NCBI RefSeq assembly: GCF_000002995.4
Contig: NW_025062479.1
Span: 23,986,221-24,050,220, forward strand
Length of the DNA stretch: 64,000 bases
Source: Brugia malayi
Lineage: Eukaryota; Nematoda; Chromadorea; Rhabditida; Onchocercidae
Direction: 5' to 3'
Shown here: positions 24,650 to 37,149 of the stretch, piece after piece
Layout of the letters: each line of letters starts with the position of its first letter
How positions within the stretch are numbered: position 1 is the first letter of the stretch
Program-made: the position numbers and the translations under genes
The notes under the pieces: generated by a model
What the model was told of the DNA's origin: nothing
The model's database searches: none
Seen by the model: the letters and a program-made list of their open reading frames with translations, nothing else

Positions 24650-24835
24650 CTTAAACATTTCCAATTTTAATAATTCAATTATTTGATTTCGTTCTAAATT
24701 TGAATTTACTTATTACTTAAACACTTGTAATTTTAATAATTCAATTATTTGATTTCGTCCTAATTTGAATTTACTTATTACTTAAACACTTGTAATTTTA
24801 ATAATTCAATTATTTGATTTCGTTCTAAATTCAAA
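24650..24835. repeat. Three copies of a 64-66-bp unit
   Basis: TATTACTTAAACA(C/T)TTGTAATTTTAATAATTC followed by AATTATTTGATTTCGT(T/C)C occurs three times in a row. Confidence 0.85.
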
Positions 24836-25705
24836 TCTTCAGTATTTGACGGTTGAGAACAAAAGCAAATTTTAAAATCGTACATCAAAAAAAAAAAAAA
24901 TTCATATAAATTTAAATTCAAAATGTATTACATTTAATTTTAAATATTTGTATTTTAATTTTTAGATATGAAAAATAATGAAAATTGATATTTGCATAAA
25001 ATTTGTAAGCAATTTGAGGAAGTTATTAAATTATTATTTAATTTTTTCCAAAATTATTGTTTATTATTAACCTAAATTATTACTTAAGTTTTTATTTTAA
25101 ATTTTATAGAATTAAAATTTGATTCATATTTGAGCTTCAACATTGCTTAAATATTCCTTTGATATTATTATAAAATGGACAAGAAAAAGAATTTGCAAAG
25201 AAAGAGAAAGAAAAATTTAAACAAACAGAAAATTTTAATTCAAATTTTAAAATTTGAAAAAGAAGTACTGAATTAAAATCAGTATTAAATTAAAATTAAT
25301 AAATAGCAATAATATTTGAAAGTTTTATTTATTTAAAACAATAAAAAAAAAATTATTTCTCAGATAAATGATTAGCTTTTTGCATTCTTTTTGCTTAAAA
25401 ATTCAAAAATTCACAAATTTCATATTAATATTTTGATGCAAATTTATTTTAAACATATTTTCATATTATTTATAAATTATTTTTATTTTCTTTTTTTGTG
25501 TTTGTTTGAATTTTATAAAAAAAAAAAAAAAAAATTTTGCTAAATAATTTTGTTAAAACTTAATGCAAAATATAGTATTTCAATTTCTTTTCTTCACAAT
25601 TTTTTAAATTTTTTGTTTATTATTCAAAATAATTTATTAACTTTAATTCATTACACTGCAATTTCAATGATTAATTAATTAAATTCAAATATGAAATTAA
25701 GTAAA

Positions 25706-25722
25706 AGGTCAAAATGGGGTCA
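25706..25722 (+). promoter_or_regulatory. Possible nuclear-receptor direct repeat (DR5)
   Basis: AGGTCA (25706-25711) and GGGTCA (25717-25722) are separated by five bases. This is the half-site layout of a DR5 element. No neighbouring gene was identified. Confidence 0.25.
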
Positions 25723-27109
25723 CTCAAATGACACTGAGCGATTATCACATCAATTCATTATTAATCGAATGACAAAATGAAAAAAAGTGAAAAGTATTAA
25801 ATATAAAATTGGAAAAATAATTCAATTATAAAATTTATAAAAATAATTTTATTGCATTTAATAATTTTAATAAAATTTTAGAAATTCAAAAAAAAAAAAT
25901 GCAAAAAAAAAAAGCAAAAATTTTGCTACAACAAAGAAAAATTCTAATAGCAAAAGAATAAAAATGAAAACAAGTTTGATTAAAAAATTTTTCAATAATA
26001 CTTCAAATAAATATTTCAATATGCTTTTTTTTTTTTTAAAAAAAACGATATTTTAAAAAAATTTTACCAAATATTTAAGAAAATATTTAACTTTTTTAAA
26101 TGTATTTTAAAAAAAAAAAGAAAGGAAAGAAGAAATTTCTCACATTTTAATAAAGAAAAGAAAGAAACAAAACAAAAAAAAAAAAAATTTTGAAAAATTA
26201 GAAAAAATAAAGCCAGTTTGATATTAATAATATAAATAACTAACATTGACAATCAAATATCAAAAAAATTTATACAATTTTATATAAATGAAAAATTTTT
26301 TTTTTTAAATTTACTTTTTGTCACCAATTTTTTGTCATTAATTTCATTAAAATTTTTCAACTGTTTCTATTTTGTTTTTTTTTTTCTTTTTCACTTTTAT
26401 TTGTAATTAATGAAAAATTATCATTTATAATCTAATTTTAAATGAAAATATATTTTATTGTTAAATAATTTTTATTCAAAATTTTGTTTTTTTTTTTTTT
26501 TTTTTGAACTTGAAAATTTTACTCAAATAAGTTTTAAGATTGTTTAATTATTTAATTAAATTAATTAAGCAAATATTATTGCTTTTTTAAATTTAAAGTA
26601 TTGCTCAGACATTTTTATAGTGAATTTTTTAAAGTTTATATTTCATATTTATATATAAACCATTTAATTATCAATTTTAATCATTGTCCTTTTTTTTTTT
26701 TTTTTTTTCTCTTAATGCATTAAATTCGTTTAATTAATCAAATTTTAATAGCAAAAATAATTTAAGTTAAGCAAAATTAATTTAAATGAAATATATTTTA
26801 TTGTTAAATTATTTATTTTATATTTTATTGTTAAGCCTAAACAATATGCATGTATATATGTTTATCTTAAATAAATTATAAATTTTAATTTTGAAAATAT
26901 TTGAAATAAATCAAATTTTTTTGCGACCAATTTTTTTAATTTAAAAAAAAATTTATAAAAAAAAAAAACTAAGTATTATTTTTAAGAAACGAACTGTCCA
27001 ATAATTAATGGAAATTGAATTGTGCGGAAAAATCATAATAATAATAATAAAATTTCCTGTTTTTAACCAATTGATGAGAAAATTTAATGAATGCAATACT
27101 TTTACACTA

Positions 27110-27345
27110 TGTATGTGTGTGTCTGTTTGTGTATGTGTATGTGTGTGTCTGTTTGTGTATGTGTATGTGTGTGTCTGTTTGTGTATGTGCATGTCTGTTT
27201 GTGTATGTGTATGTGTGTGTCTGTTTGTGTATGTGTATGTGTGTGTCTGTTTGTGTATGTGTATGTGTGTGTCTGTTTGTGTATGTGTGTGTGTCTGTTT
27301 GTGTATGTGTATGTGTGTGTATGTTGTGTATGTATGTATGTATGT
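27110..27345. repeat. TGTGTCTGTTTGTGTATG minisatellite
   Basis: Around ten copies of a 22-26-bp unit TGTGTCTGTTTGTGTATG plus TGTATG, grading into GTAT repeats. Open frames across it are repeat artefacts. Confidence 0.95.
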
Positions 27346-28004
27346 ACTGAAATTAAATTTAAAAAGATTTTTAGTCATAACAAAGTTTTTAAAAATTAAA
27401 ATTATAACCAAAAAAAAAAAAAAAAAAAGCCGCTGCTGCTTACTAGCATTTATATTAATCAAACTAATTAATCATTTGTGATTAATTAATTAATTAATTA
27501 GCAATTTTTTATGTAATTAATTAATTGCCCTTCATTAACACAAAATTTTTGAAATTAAATTTTTTAAATTACATTTTTTTTTATTGTTTTTTTTTTTTGA
27601 AGAAAAGAAAAACAATGTTGAAAATGATTTTTTAGTAATTAAAAATATATCATTTATAATGTGCATAAAAACTTTATTTTTTTTTTTAAAAAGTTTAAAA
27701 TCTTTATTTGAAAACTTTATCAGTGATAATAAACAATTGAATATTCAAAGTTTATTTATATTATTTATTCAAATTGTTGTAAATTATATTAATATTTCTG
27801 TAAATTTGTATTTTTATATTTGCTTAAATTTTAATTGATTGATCATTTATCAGCCATTTATCATTTATCAGTTAATTGATATATTCATTGTTGCTTAATT
27901 GCTTATCAAAAAAAATTGATAATATTTTAGTAAGTTTAATTAAACTTTAGCTAACTTTTAGTAAAAATTTTTTCATTCAAATTTTTTAATTGTTCAAAAA
28001 TTAT

Positions 28005-28917
28005 CACTACTAATTTGAAATTATAATATATAATTTGAATTAAATTATTTATTGCACATTTTTTTTTTTTTTTTTATTATCAATAATATAAATACTAAAT
28101 GTAAGAATCCTTACTTCCGGTTCATTTCAAATGATTCAATCAATCAATCAATCGATCAATCGATCAATATTTTCCGGAATTTATCATTAATATTATCAAT
28201 TAATTAAAATTAAAACTTTCAATACGTTCAAATTTGCGCCATCTATTAAATTGAAATTATAATATATAATTTGAATTAAATTGTTTATTTGCACATTTTT
28301 TTTTATTATCAATAATATAAATACTAAATGTAAGAATCCTTACTTCCGGTTCATTTCAAATGATTCAATCAATCAATCAATCAATCGATCAATATTTTCC
28401 GGAATTTATCATTAATATTATCAATTAATTAAAATTAAAACTTTCAATACGTTCAAATTTGCCTCTACTAATTTGAAATTATAATATATAATTTGAATTA
28501 AATTGTTTATTTGCACATTTTTTTTTATTATCAATAATATAAATACTAAATGTAAGAATCCTTACTTCCGGTTCATTTCAAACGATTCAATCAATCAATC
28601 AATCGATCAATCGATCAATATTTTCCGGAATTTATCATTAATATTATCAATTAATTAAAATTAAAGCTTTCAATACGTTCAAATTTGCCTCTACTAATTT
28701 GAAATTATAATATATAATTTGAATTAAATTGTTTATTTGCACATTTTTTTTTATTATCAATAATATAAATACTAAATGTAAGAATCCATACTTCCGGTTC
28801 ATTTCAAACGATTCAATAAATCAATCAATCGATCAATCGATCAATATTTTCCGGAACTTATTACTAATATTATCAATTAATTAAAATTAAAACTTTCAAT
28901 ACGTTCAAATTTGCCTC
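28005..28917. repeat. Four tandem copies of a 222-236-bp unit
   Basis: Copies start near 28012, 28249, 28471 and 28697 with AATTTGAAATTATAATATAT. Each contains GTAAGAATCCTTACTTCCGG, an ATCAATCGATCAAT run, TATTTTCCGGAATTTATC and CAATACGTTCAAATTTGC. GTAAGAATCCTTAC is a near-palindrome and TTCCGGAA an exact one. Sequence between copies is highly similar, so the expansion is recent or homogenised. Confidence 0.93.
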
Positions 28918-28919
28918 TG

Positions 28920-30425
28920 TTATCTTTCTGTTTATTTTATTTTTTTTTTTTTAATTTCTTTTAAAATAAAATAATGGTATGTTCAAAAAAAAAAAAAAAA
29001 AAAGAATTTTACAAATAAAATTTCAAAAAAAAAAAATTTGTACAACAATTTTCACATTCCATTTTTTTTTTTTGTTTAAATGCCACACACACATACACAA
29101 TTACATTGACTTTTGATTTTCTTTAACATTTCGAACATCCTTCCTTCCTTCTTCTATCCTTTCATCTCATTTATCGATCAATCGATCGATCGATTGATCA
29201 ATTGATCGATCAATCAAGTAATTGATCATCTTCTCCAATCAACCATACAGTCATGATGCGAGGACGTTTGAAGTTCAGTTCAATTTTTCAGTAAAAACAT
29301 TTACAAATTAATCATTTGAAATAAATGAAATATAATCTTTTTTAAATTAAAACGACAAGGACAATTGTAATGTCATTTAATCTTTTTTTTTTTTTTTTTT
29401 TTAAATGAATTTCAATTAATTGAAATAAATTGTTTTAATTAAAATAAAAATTAAATGAATTAATTAATTGAAATAAAAATTAAATTATAACGTAATTAAT
29501 GATATGATAAAAAAAAAAACAAAAAAATGATGAATATTTAATAAAATAAACCATTTTATTATGTAAATTTCTTTGAAATAATTCATGAATTCATTTTTAC
29601 GAAATTAATTTACGGAATTATTAAATTAATAAATAATTAATTATTTTAAATATTTTTTTTTTTTTAAATACAAAGAATTTGTTATTTTATGCGTTTTTTA
29701 TGAAATTAATTTACTAATTGAATTTGTAAATAATTAATTATTTTAAGTGTTTAATACTTTTTTTTTAAGCACAAAAAAAATTTGCTATTTTTTTTTTTTT
29801 TTTAATTTTTTATTTTCTACTGCTTTTTTTTTTTTTTTTGTTATATGCAATATTCGCATTTGAAATTGCTAAAAATTTTCTTTTTGAAATTTTTAATTCA
29901 TTCAAAAAATTTTTTTTATTCCATTTAAAAAATAATTTTCATTCAATTTACAACAATGATTAGAATTAATTAGCTATTTCTAAAAAGAATAAACAAAAAA
30001 TGTTTTATACTTATTTATTTATTTTTTTAAAATAGAAAAAAAAAAATTCGATTGTTATTTTCCTTTTTTTTCTTTTTTCCAATACAAAATTTAATTTATA
30101 AATAAATAATATTTAAATAATTTTGCATGAAAAAATGCATTTCCTGAAAAATTTTTTTTATTTTTCTCAATTAATTTATAAATATTTAATTAATATAACA
30201 GTATTTATTTTTATCATTTTTCAAAAAAAAAAGAAAAGAAAGTAATTCTTTTTCATTTCCATTAAATTATAAAATATAGAATTAAAATTAAATTTTAATT
30301 ATTTCAAACAAAGATGAAAATAAAAAAATTCTTAATTCGAATACATCCCTAAATGATTTTTAATTCTTACATTTTTTTTTTTTTATTCAAATTGAGCATT
30401 AAATTTTAAATTTAAAAAAAAAAAA
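28920..30425. other. AT-rich region, no gene; palindromic ATCG run
   Basis: Poly-A/T tracts dominate. A run of overlapping ATCGATCAAT/GATTGATCAATTG words at about 29172-29228 is strongly palindromic. No coding signal supported. Confidence 0.5.
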
Positions 30426-30431
30426 AAAAAA

Positions 30432-30552
30432 CTTGTAAAAATCTTATTTTAAAGAATGAATCAGAAATTTGTCTGTGTCCGTTAATTTGACAATAACCTT
30501 CAAACTGTAACACCGTAAACTTGTGATTTTTACTCAAATTTGACCAATTCAT
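30432..30552 (-). CDS. Orphan coding-like fragment, about 40 codons
   Basis: From an ATG at 30552 the minus strand reads MNWSNLSKNHKFTVLQFEGY and then CQINGHRQISDSFFKIRFLQ with mixed composition unlike the poly-Phe frames nearby. It runs into a poly-T tract with only a weak GTTTTT donor. It may be an exon, a decayed gene, or part of a transposable element; I do not recognise it. Confidence 0.2.
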
Positions 30553-31255
30553 TTTCAAAGAAATTTTGAAAAAAAAAAGAAAGAAAGAGGGAGAGAGAGA
30601 GAGAAAGAGAGAAAAGGAATGTATCATTAAAAAAAAAAAAAGAATTATTTAATTTTCATTTCAAATCAAAAATTCTTTTAAAAATTTGGATAAAATTTGA
30701 GAGTAAAAATTAATATCAATAAATATAATTGATAAACTAACTTATTCAAAGAAAGAAAAAAAAAAGTTATTTTGAAAAGAAAGAGAGAGAGAGAGAGAGA
30801 GAAATGGAATGTATCATTAAGAAAAAGAATTATTTAATTATTTCATTTTCATTTCAAATCAAAAATTCCTTCAAAAATTTGATAAAATTTGAGAGTAAAA
30901 ATTAATAACAATATATAAATTGTTTTTTTTTAATTTAGCATTTTTTTTTTTTTTTTATATATTTTTGAAACAAAAAAATTAAATTAAATTACTCACTATA
31001 AATAAATGGGAGAAAAAAAAAAATAGGAAAGAAGAAAATAAAGAATTTCCGGAAAAGGCTTAATTTTTTTTAATTCAAAAAAAAAATAAATTTTTTTATT
31101 TTCTTTTTTCTAATTTTCTTACTGCACTGAACATTGTACTTTTTTTTCCTTTTTCCTTTTTTTTTTTTTTTTTAAATCCAATTTAATTAGCCATCAAGAA
31201 TAACAAAACCGGTTTTTTTTTCATCAATGATTTATGGAAATAACAGTAGCCCGGA

Positions 31256-31351
31256 ATAGTAGTAGTAGTAGTAGTACTACTACTACTACTACTATAGCTG
31301 TTACCAGTTGTTATAGTGCTGATAATGATAATAACAATGATCATTATCAGC
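31256..31351. other. Perfect 40-bp triplet palindrome and adjacent 12-bp stem-loop
   Basis: Positions 31256-31295 are a perfect palindrome made of AGT repeats turning into ACT repeats at the centre between 31275 and 31276. Just downstream GCTGATAATGAT (31318-31329) and ATCATTATCAGC (31340-31351) are exact inverted repeats with a 10-base loop. Confidence 0.85.
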
Positions 31352-31429
31352 GGCCAATAACGGCAAACAAAAAATTGAAAGAATTGAAAAAATCTTGTCC
31401 TTGAGCAATACACATTTAATCTAAATTTT

Positions 31430-31680
31430 AGCAGTGAAACATCAATATAGCATTATTATTATTATTGCTATTATTACTATTATTATTATCATCGACAAAA
31501 ATTTAACCTAAATTTAACAGCGAAACATCAATATAGCATCATCATCATTATCATTATTATTATTAATTATTGTTATTGTTATTATTACTATTATTATTAT
31601 CAACAACGAAAATTTAATCTAAATTTAACAGTGGAACATCAATATAGCATCATCACCATCATTATTATTAAATATTGTTA

Positions 31681-31714
<34 letters not shown>

Positions 31715-31870
31715 CATCAACAAAAATTTAATCTAAATTTAACAACGAAACATCGTCATTATCATTACTATTATTATCAACAAAAATTTAATCTAAAATT
31801 AACAACGAAGCAACCATATAGCATCATTATTATTATTATCAACAACAATTCATCATTGTTATCATTATCA
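31430..31870. repeat. Imperfect 70-125-bp repeat with ATT microsatellite cores
   Basis: Blocks of AAAATTTAATCTAAATTTAA, CAGCGAAACATCAATATAGC and a variable run of ATT/ATC triplets occur four to five times. The length changes are in the triplet run. Confidence 0.8.
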
Positions 31871-32874
31871 TTGTTATCAATTACTGAGCTATGATTAATA
31901 CATAGCTAACATTCTTTCAATTACCTGAAAAAAAAAAATTTTTTTTTTTTAATACATTAATTTAATTTCTTTTTTTTTTTTTTTTTATTTGTCCTTCAAC
32001 TCATTTACATCATTTCTCGTTTCTTTTTTCTTTGTCTGTTTTAGATTCTTTCCTTTTTTTTTTTTTTTTGTTTTTTCCAAACAAGAAAATATTGCATGAA
32101 AAAAGTGTAAAAATAAAAAAAAGAAGAAAAGAAGAGGAAATGTTTTTGTTAAATTTTAATGAAATTTTTTTATAAAATAATATTTATAATTATAAATTTG
32201 TTTATAAAATTATAATAAAATTCATATAAAAGAATGAAATTGATCAATGATCAAATTTTTGATTCTTTTTTTTTAAAAGTAATATTTGAAATGAACAAAA
32301 GAAATTGAAAAATAAGTGGAAAATTTAATTTGTATACGATATTATCATTAATAGATAAATGGATGAAAAAAAGTAGGCCAATTTTAAAATATTATTTTAA
32401 AAAAAAAAATAAAACTTGAATGATTGATTATATTTTACGTAATGATAGACAATATTTCAAGGTGATATAATTAATAAAAAATATTAATTTCATATTTTAA
32501 TGTTTATTCTTATTTTTATTTTTTTAGCAATTACTTTTAGAGAATTTTTTTTAGCAACTGAATATATATCAGATTATATCTTTCATATAAACAAATTTTA
32601 ATTTAAATTCTTAAATTGAATTAAGAATTTAAATTAAATTTAAATTATTATTTCTTCAATTGAACATTATTTTAAACAAATTGTTTATGTCATTTAAAAA
32701 TTTTTTTTTCACTCAATTTATGAAACAAATAAATTCATTTGATAAATTATTTACTGATATGATAAATTAAAAGATAAGCTAACAATTCATAATTTATTTT
32801 ATCTGAAAGCTTTTTTTTTAAGTAATAATTTTTGCATTATTAATTACTGTCTGGGAGACAAAAAAAAAAAATTC

Positions 32875-33125
32875 ACTTTCTAAATTTTTACTAAATTTAT
32901 TATTTCTTTATTTTTTAATCAATAATTTCAAAAATTTCCTTTTATCAAATTAATTATTTAAAATAAATAATTTAATTCTATTTTGCTAAATTTATTATTT
33001 CTTTTTTTAATCAATAATTTCAAAAATTTCCTTTTATCAAATTAATTATTTAAAATAAATAATTTAATTCTATTTTGCTAAATTTATTATTTCCTTTTTT
33101 TTTATCAATAATTTCAAACCTCTTT
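32875..33125. repeat. Direct repeat of about 100 bp, two to three copies
   Basis: TAAATTTATTATTTCTTT, ATCAATAATTTCAAAAATTT, CCTTTTATCAAATTAATTAT and ATAATTTAATTCTATTTTGC occur in the same order at about 32885 and 32985, with a third diverged copy after 33075. Confidence 0.8.
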
Positions 33126-33283
33126 TTTTTATTAAATTATTTATTTCAAATTGATAATTTATTATTAATTTTTTTTCTTTTTTAAAATTTAAATCATTTT
33201 AAACATGAATAAATATTATCAATTTCCAATTGATTAATTTTGAATTCATTGATGTATAAATGACTGAAAATTAAAATTTAAAT

Positions 33284-33454
33284 TTATAATAAATCAACCC
33301 CCCCTCCCCCATCACCTTCCTTAATATTATTAATTGATAAATGATTATTATCTAATTGAAATTTCTCATTGTTACAAATTTTTAATACATCTTTAATGGG
33401 ACAACAATTATTTGTATTAAATATTTGTTGATGAAATTTCTCGTTTAAAATGAT
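33284..33454 (-). CDS. Candidate terminal exon, partial gene
   Basis: A clean nematode acceptor TTTTGCAG on the minus strand (AG at 33456-33455) precedes 56 sense codons and TAA. The reading is IILNEKFHQQIFNTNNCCPI then KDVLKICNNEKFQLDNN and a Gly-rich tail before DLL. I do not recognise it. It may be the last exon of a gene whose first exon lies at 36980-36889, but the phases (0 here, 2 there) require at least one exon between. A stretch at about 35080-34960 reads LTVYEDEKLQITLK and IVDQIKHPENS around a break and is a possible candidate. Confidence 0.3.
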   Translation of the reverse strand: MILNEKFHQQIFNTNNCCPIKDVLKICNNEKFQLDNNHLSINNIKEGDGGGGVDLL

Positions 33455-33892
33455 CTGCAAAAGTGTCAACCACATATATCATTGTTATGACATTAATTGT
33501 TGTTTATTAAATATATTAAAAGAAGAATTGCATTGCATCCGTTCCAATCATTTCATTTTATAATAAATATTTTCTTTTTTCTTTTGTTTATTTTTTTTGT
33601 AATTTATTTGTTCATTTTTTGTTTACTTTTTTTTTTTAATTTATTTGTTTATTTTTATTTTGTAATTTATTTGTTTATTTATTTACTAAATCATTCATCA
33701 GTTCCACTTCTTCTCTCTCGTTTTTAATTTTTAAATATTATTTGCATCATTGAATGTTTATTAATTAATTGTGAGGTGAAATAAATAAACAATTTTTTTT
33801 GTTTTTTCAATTTTTTTTTTCTTTTTTATATTTTGATTTTTTGATTATTTTGATTCAATAAATTCGCACCAAAAATTTATAAAATTAACGAG

Positions 33893-34262
33893 TACATTTT
33901 TTAATTTTCACTTGCATTTCAAAAATTTTAAATTTGTTAAAAAAGAAATAATAATATAATTTTTTTTTCAATGATTTAATCGGAATTAAATTTTAATTCG
34001 ATTTAATCATTTCTAAGTTTGCTTAATAATTTTTCTTTTGTATTATTTTGATTTTTGTTACTAAATAATGAAAAACGAATATTTAAGTTACATTTTTTAA
34101 TTTTCACTTGCATTTTAAAAATTTTAAATTTGTTAAAAAAAAATAATAATATAATTTTTTTTTCAATGATTTAATCGGAATTAAATTTTAATTCGATTTA
34201 ATCATTTCTAAGTTTGCTTAATAATTTTTCTTTTGTATTATTTTGATTTTTGTTACTATATA
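33893..34262. repeat. Direct duplication of about 175 bp
   Basis: Two copies (about 33893-34068 and 34091-34262) of CATTTTTTAATTTTCACTTG, TTTCAATGATTTAATCGGAA, TTCGATTTAATCATTTCTAA and TTTTGTATTATTTTGATTTT. Confidence 0.88.
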
Positions 34263-36888
34263 ATGAAAAATGAATATTTAAGTCTGTTATTTATAACAAA
34301 TTTGAAAGTATGAATTTTTTTTCGAAATAGTTTAATTAATTTATTTTAATTAACTGATTTAATTCAAAGTAAATTAATTAACTTATTTACAAAGATAATC
34401 TTATGCGTTTTAATAATTTCAGTAATTTATTTATTTACCAAAATAATTTTATCTGTTTTAATGAATTTTAGTAATTTATTAATTTAACTAATTATTCGTC
34501 CATTTAAGTAAAATAAAAATGTATCTGTTAATTTCATAATTTTTATGCAAATTTTTTAAAATTTAAATATTATTTACAACATTGAATGTTTACTAGTCAG
34601 TTGCAATTAGTTTCAAAACACAAAAAAAGATATTACAAAATTTTTTTTTTTAAAAAAAAAGTAGAAAAAATATAATTAACAAAAAAAAAATATATTTTTG
34701 TTTTTTCTTTCTTTTTCTTTGCTATTTTAACGAAAAAATAAATAATTAGCAAAGAAAATGGGTGACAGTCATAATTTCAAAAAAAAAAAAAGAAAAAGAA
34801 AAAAGGAAAGAAAAAGTATTTTTAATAATTGAATAAGAAATTAATAAAACCAGAAGTATTGAGAAGTATTTGACAAATTGCAAAAAGTTAAAAAAAAAAA
34901 AGAAGAAGAAAAAAAAAATAATTGAAATGTGCAAAAAAAAAAAAAAAAACGGAATGTTATACGGAATTTTCTGGATGTTTGATCTGATCAACAATTTATT
35001 TTAATGTAATTTGTAATTTTTCATCTTCATAAACAGTTAACTTTTTCAGTAACATTCAATTTTACTTTAGTATTACTTAAATTCTTAATGAAAAAAAACT
35101 TTGGTGGGTGTAGTTTTTCTTTTTTGTTAAATTTAACATTATGATAAAATAAATCATTATGAATTTTTATTTTGAAAATTTTTTTAAATCAAAAAATTTT
35201 TGTTTGTTATTATTGTGTAACAAAATATTTCTTTTTTTTTTTATGAAATTATTATGATAATATGTTAAAAAAAGGAAGAATTATTATAATCAAAATATAA
35301 TAATTTATTCATTATTCATTTTCATTATTTCCATTTATTGTAATTTAATAATTTTTTTTTTTTTTTTTTTTTAAATTTTAATTTATGATTGAATTTTAGT
35401 TAGCATTGATAATGATTGTTTATCATCCGGTTATTCGATCATTTTTTTTTTAAATATCAAAAAATTATATCATAAAAATAAATATGTATTGCATTATTTT
35501 CAATAATTAATTATTGATCTATTCCTTTCCTTTTTTTTTCTTTCTTTTTTCTTTTAATTATTCTAGAAAATTATTGGAGAAGTTACAGTTATATTAAAAA
35601 TAATTTACATTTAATCGTTTTTTCTTTTTTTTTTTTAAATTTTCTTTTATGATTCAAAAAATTATTTTTAACGTATAAATTATTTTTGAAATTATACTAT
35701 CATTCTTTTTTTGTTAATTAGAATTAAATATCAATACTATTTGTTTTTTTTTTTTTTTTAAATTGTTTATTTATTTTTGTTTATTCCTAATTAAGCATTA
35801 ATTTTATGCAATTTTAATTTTCTTTTCATTCTCAAAAAAGAAAAAAATTATTTTATTTTAAAAATTAAAAATTTCTATAATAATCCGCAATTTAACATCA
35901 TTGTTTTTAAAATGTCAATATAACAGGTATAATTTTTTTTTTTTTTTTAAAAAAAAAAGAAAAATGACCTATATAAAATAAAAAATGAAAAAAAAAAGAA
36001 AAAAGTAACCTATAAAAAAAGAGAAAGGAAAAATTACCTATCAAATTAGAAAGAAACAAGAAAGGAAAAGTGACCCAAATTAAAAATAAAAAAAAAAAAT
36101 AACTTTGACAAAATCAGATCAATTTATTTTAATATATCATTTAATTTAGTGGTTTCGACGAAAAAGATATTCCATAAAAATTTGAATTATCATTTTTTTT
36201 TTCGTTTCATTTTAATAACTTTTCTATTTTTTAATTAAATTTTAAATTGTTTACGAAAAAAAATGGGTTTAAAATTTGGCTATGAAACAAATTGAAAAAG
36301 AAAAAAAAAAAAAAAAAAAAACTAATTTCAAGCAAAATTTTTATCAATGATATTTAACTTAAAATTAGAAATGATGAAAAAAAAAAAATTGATATTTCTT
36401 TTAATATTTTATAAATTTCTATTTTATTTTTTTAACTTTTTATTGCTTATTTATGCTATAAAATAATCATTTAATTATAGCATTCTGAAATTAATTCATT
36501 CAATGTAATAAAATAATAATTAATTAAACGAAGTAATAAAATTAAAACAAAATATTTTGCTAAAAATATTTTCGATATTAAAATTATTCACATTTCATTT
36601 TTATACATTTTAAAATTGCTATTTATGCTTAATGTAAACAAAAATTTTATTCATTTATAGATGAAATAAAATATGTAAGAAATGAATAAATTATATAATT
36701 GTTTTTTTTTTTCTTTTTCTTTCCCTTTTTTAAATTATATATTTAATTATAAATTTTTGTTGCATTACATTTTGCATATTTGCAAAAAAAAAAATTTTAA
36801 ATTTTTTTGTTTTTTTTTTGTTTTAAAAAAAAAAAGTTACTATTATCAATGAATTCAAACAATGAAATACAAACCAATAAACATGTAC

Positions 36889-36980
36889 CATTCATTCGGC
36901 AAATAATTGCTTGTTTCGTTCACATTTCTCAGCGAATTAACATCCAAAAAAAGTAGGAAGAGGATTAATTTTGTTAGCAT
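36889..36980 (-). CDS. Candidate first exon encoding a signal peptide
   Basis: An ATG at 36980 opens MLTKLILFLLFLDVNS, a textbook-looking signal peptide, followed by LRNVNETSNYLPNE with an N-glycosylation sequon NET, then a GTACAT donor after 92 bp (phase 2). The composition differs from surrounding poly-A/T sequence. Downstream exons on the minus strand are not firmly identified; 33454-33284 is a candidate last exon. The gene is unrecognised. Confidence 0.35.
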
Positions 36981-37149
36981 TCTTTCAAAATGCTTTGTAC
37001 CGGTTTTTAGTTTTTCTGTTAATCACATTTTAACCGGTTTTATCTTGTTTTTTCTTTTTTTCTTTTCTTTCTTTTTTTTTTTTTTAAATTCATTTTTAAA
37101 CAATTCATCGAATTCTTTTTTTTTTTATCATCTCTTTCTCTTTATACAA

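Larger units (their letters stand above)
19570..27100. other. Long gene-poor region with dispersed repeats
   Basis: No gene is supported across about 7.5 kb. A frame near 22995 (starting MNKLSNRSQIALNISTF) is interrupted by poly-T and a Tyr/Phe repeat translation and I do not call it. Arrays and motif clusters inside this stretch are listed separately. Confidence 0.55.

Noticed and set aside
27008..27481. Overlapping open frames of 85-170 codons
   Set aside because: They come from the TGTG/TATG repeat and flanking poly-A; Cys/Val/Tyr repeats on one strand and His/Thr on the other.
29252..29295. MMRGRLKFSSIFQ after an AG acceptor
   Set aside because: Stops after 13 codons with no GT donor; too little support.
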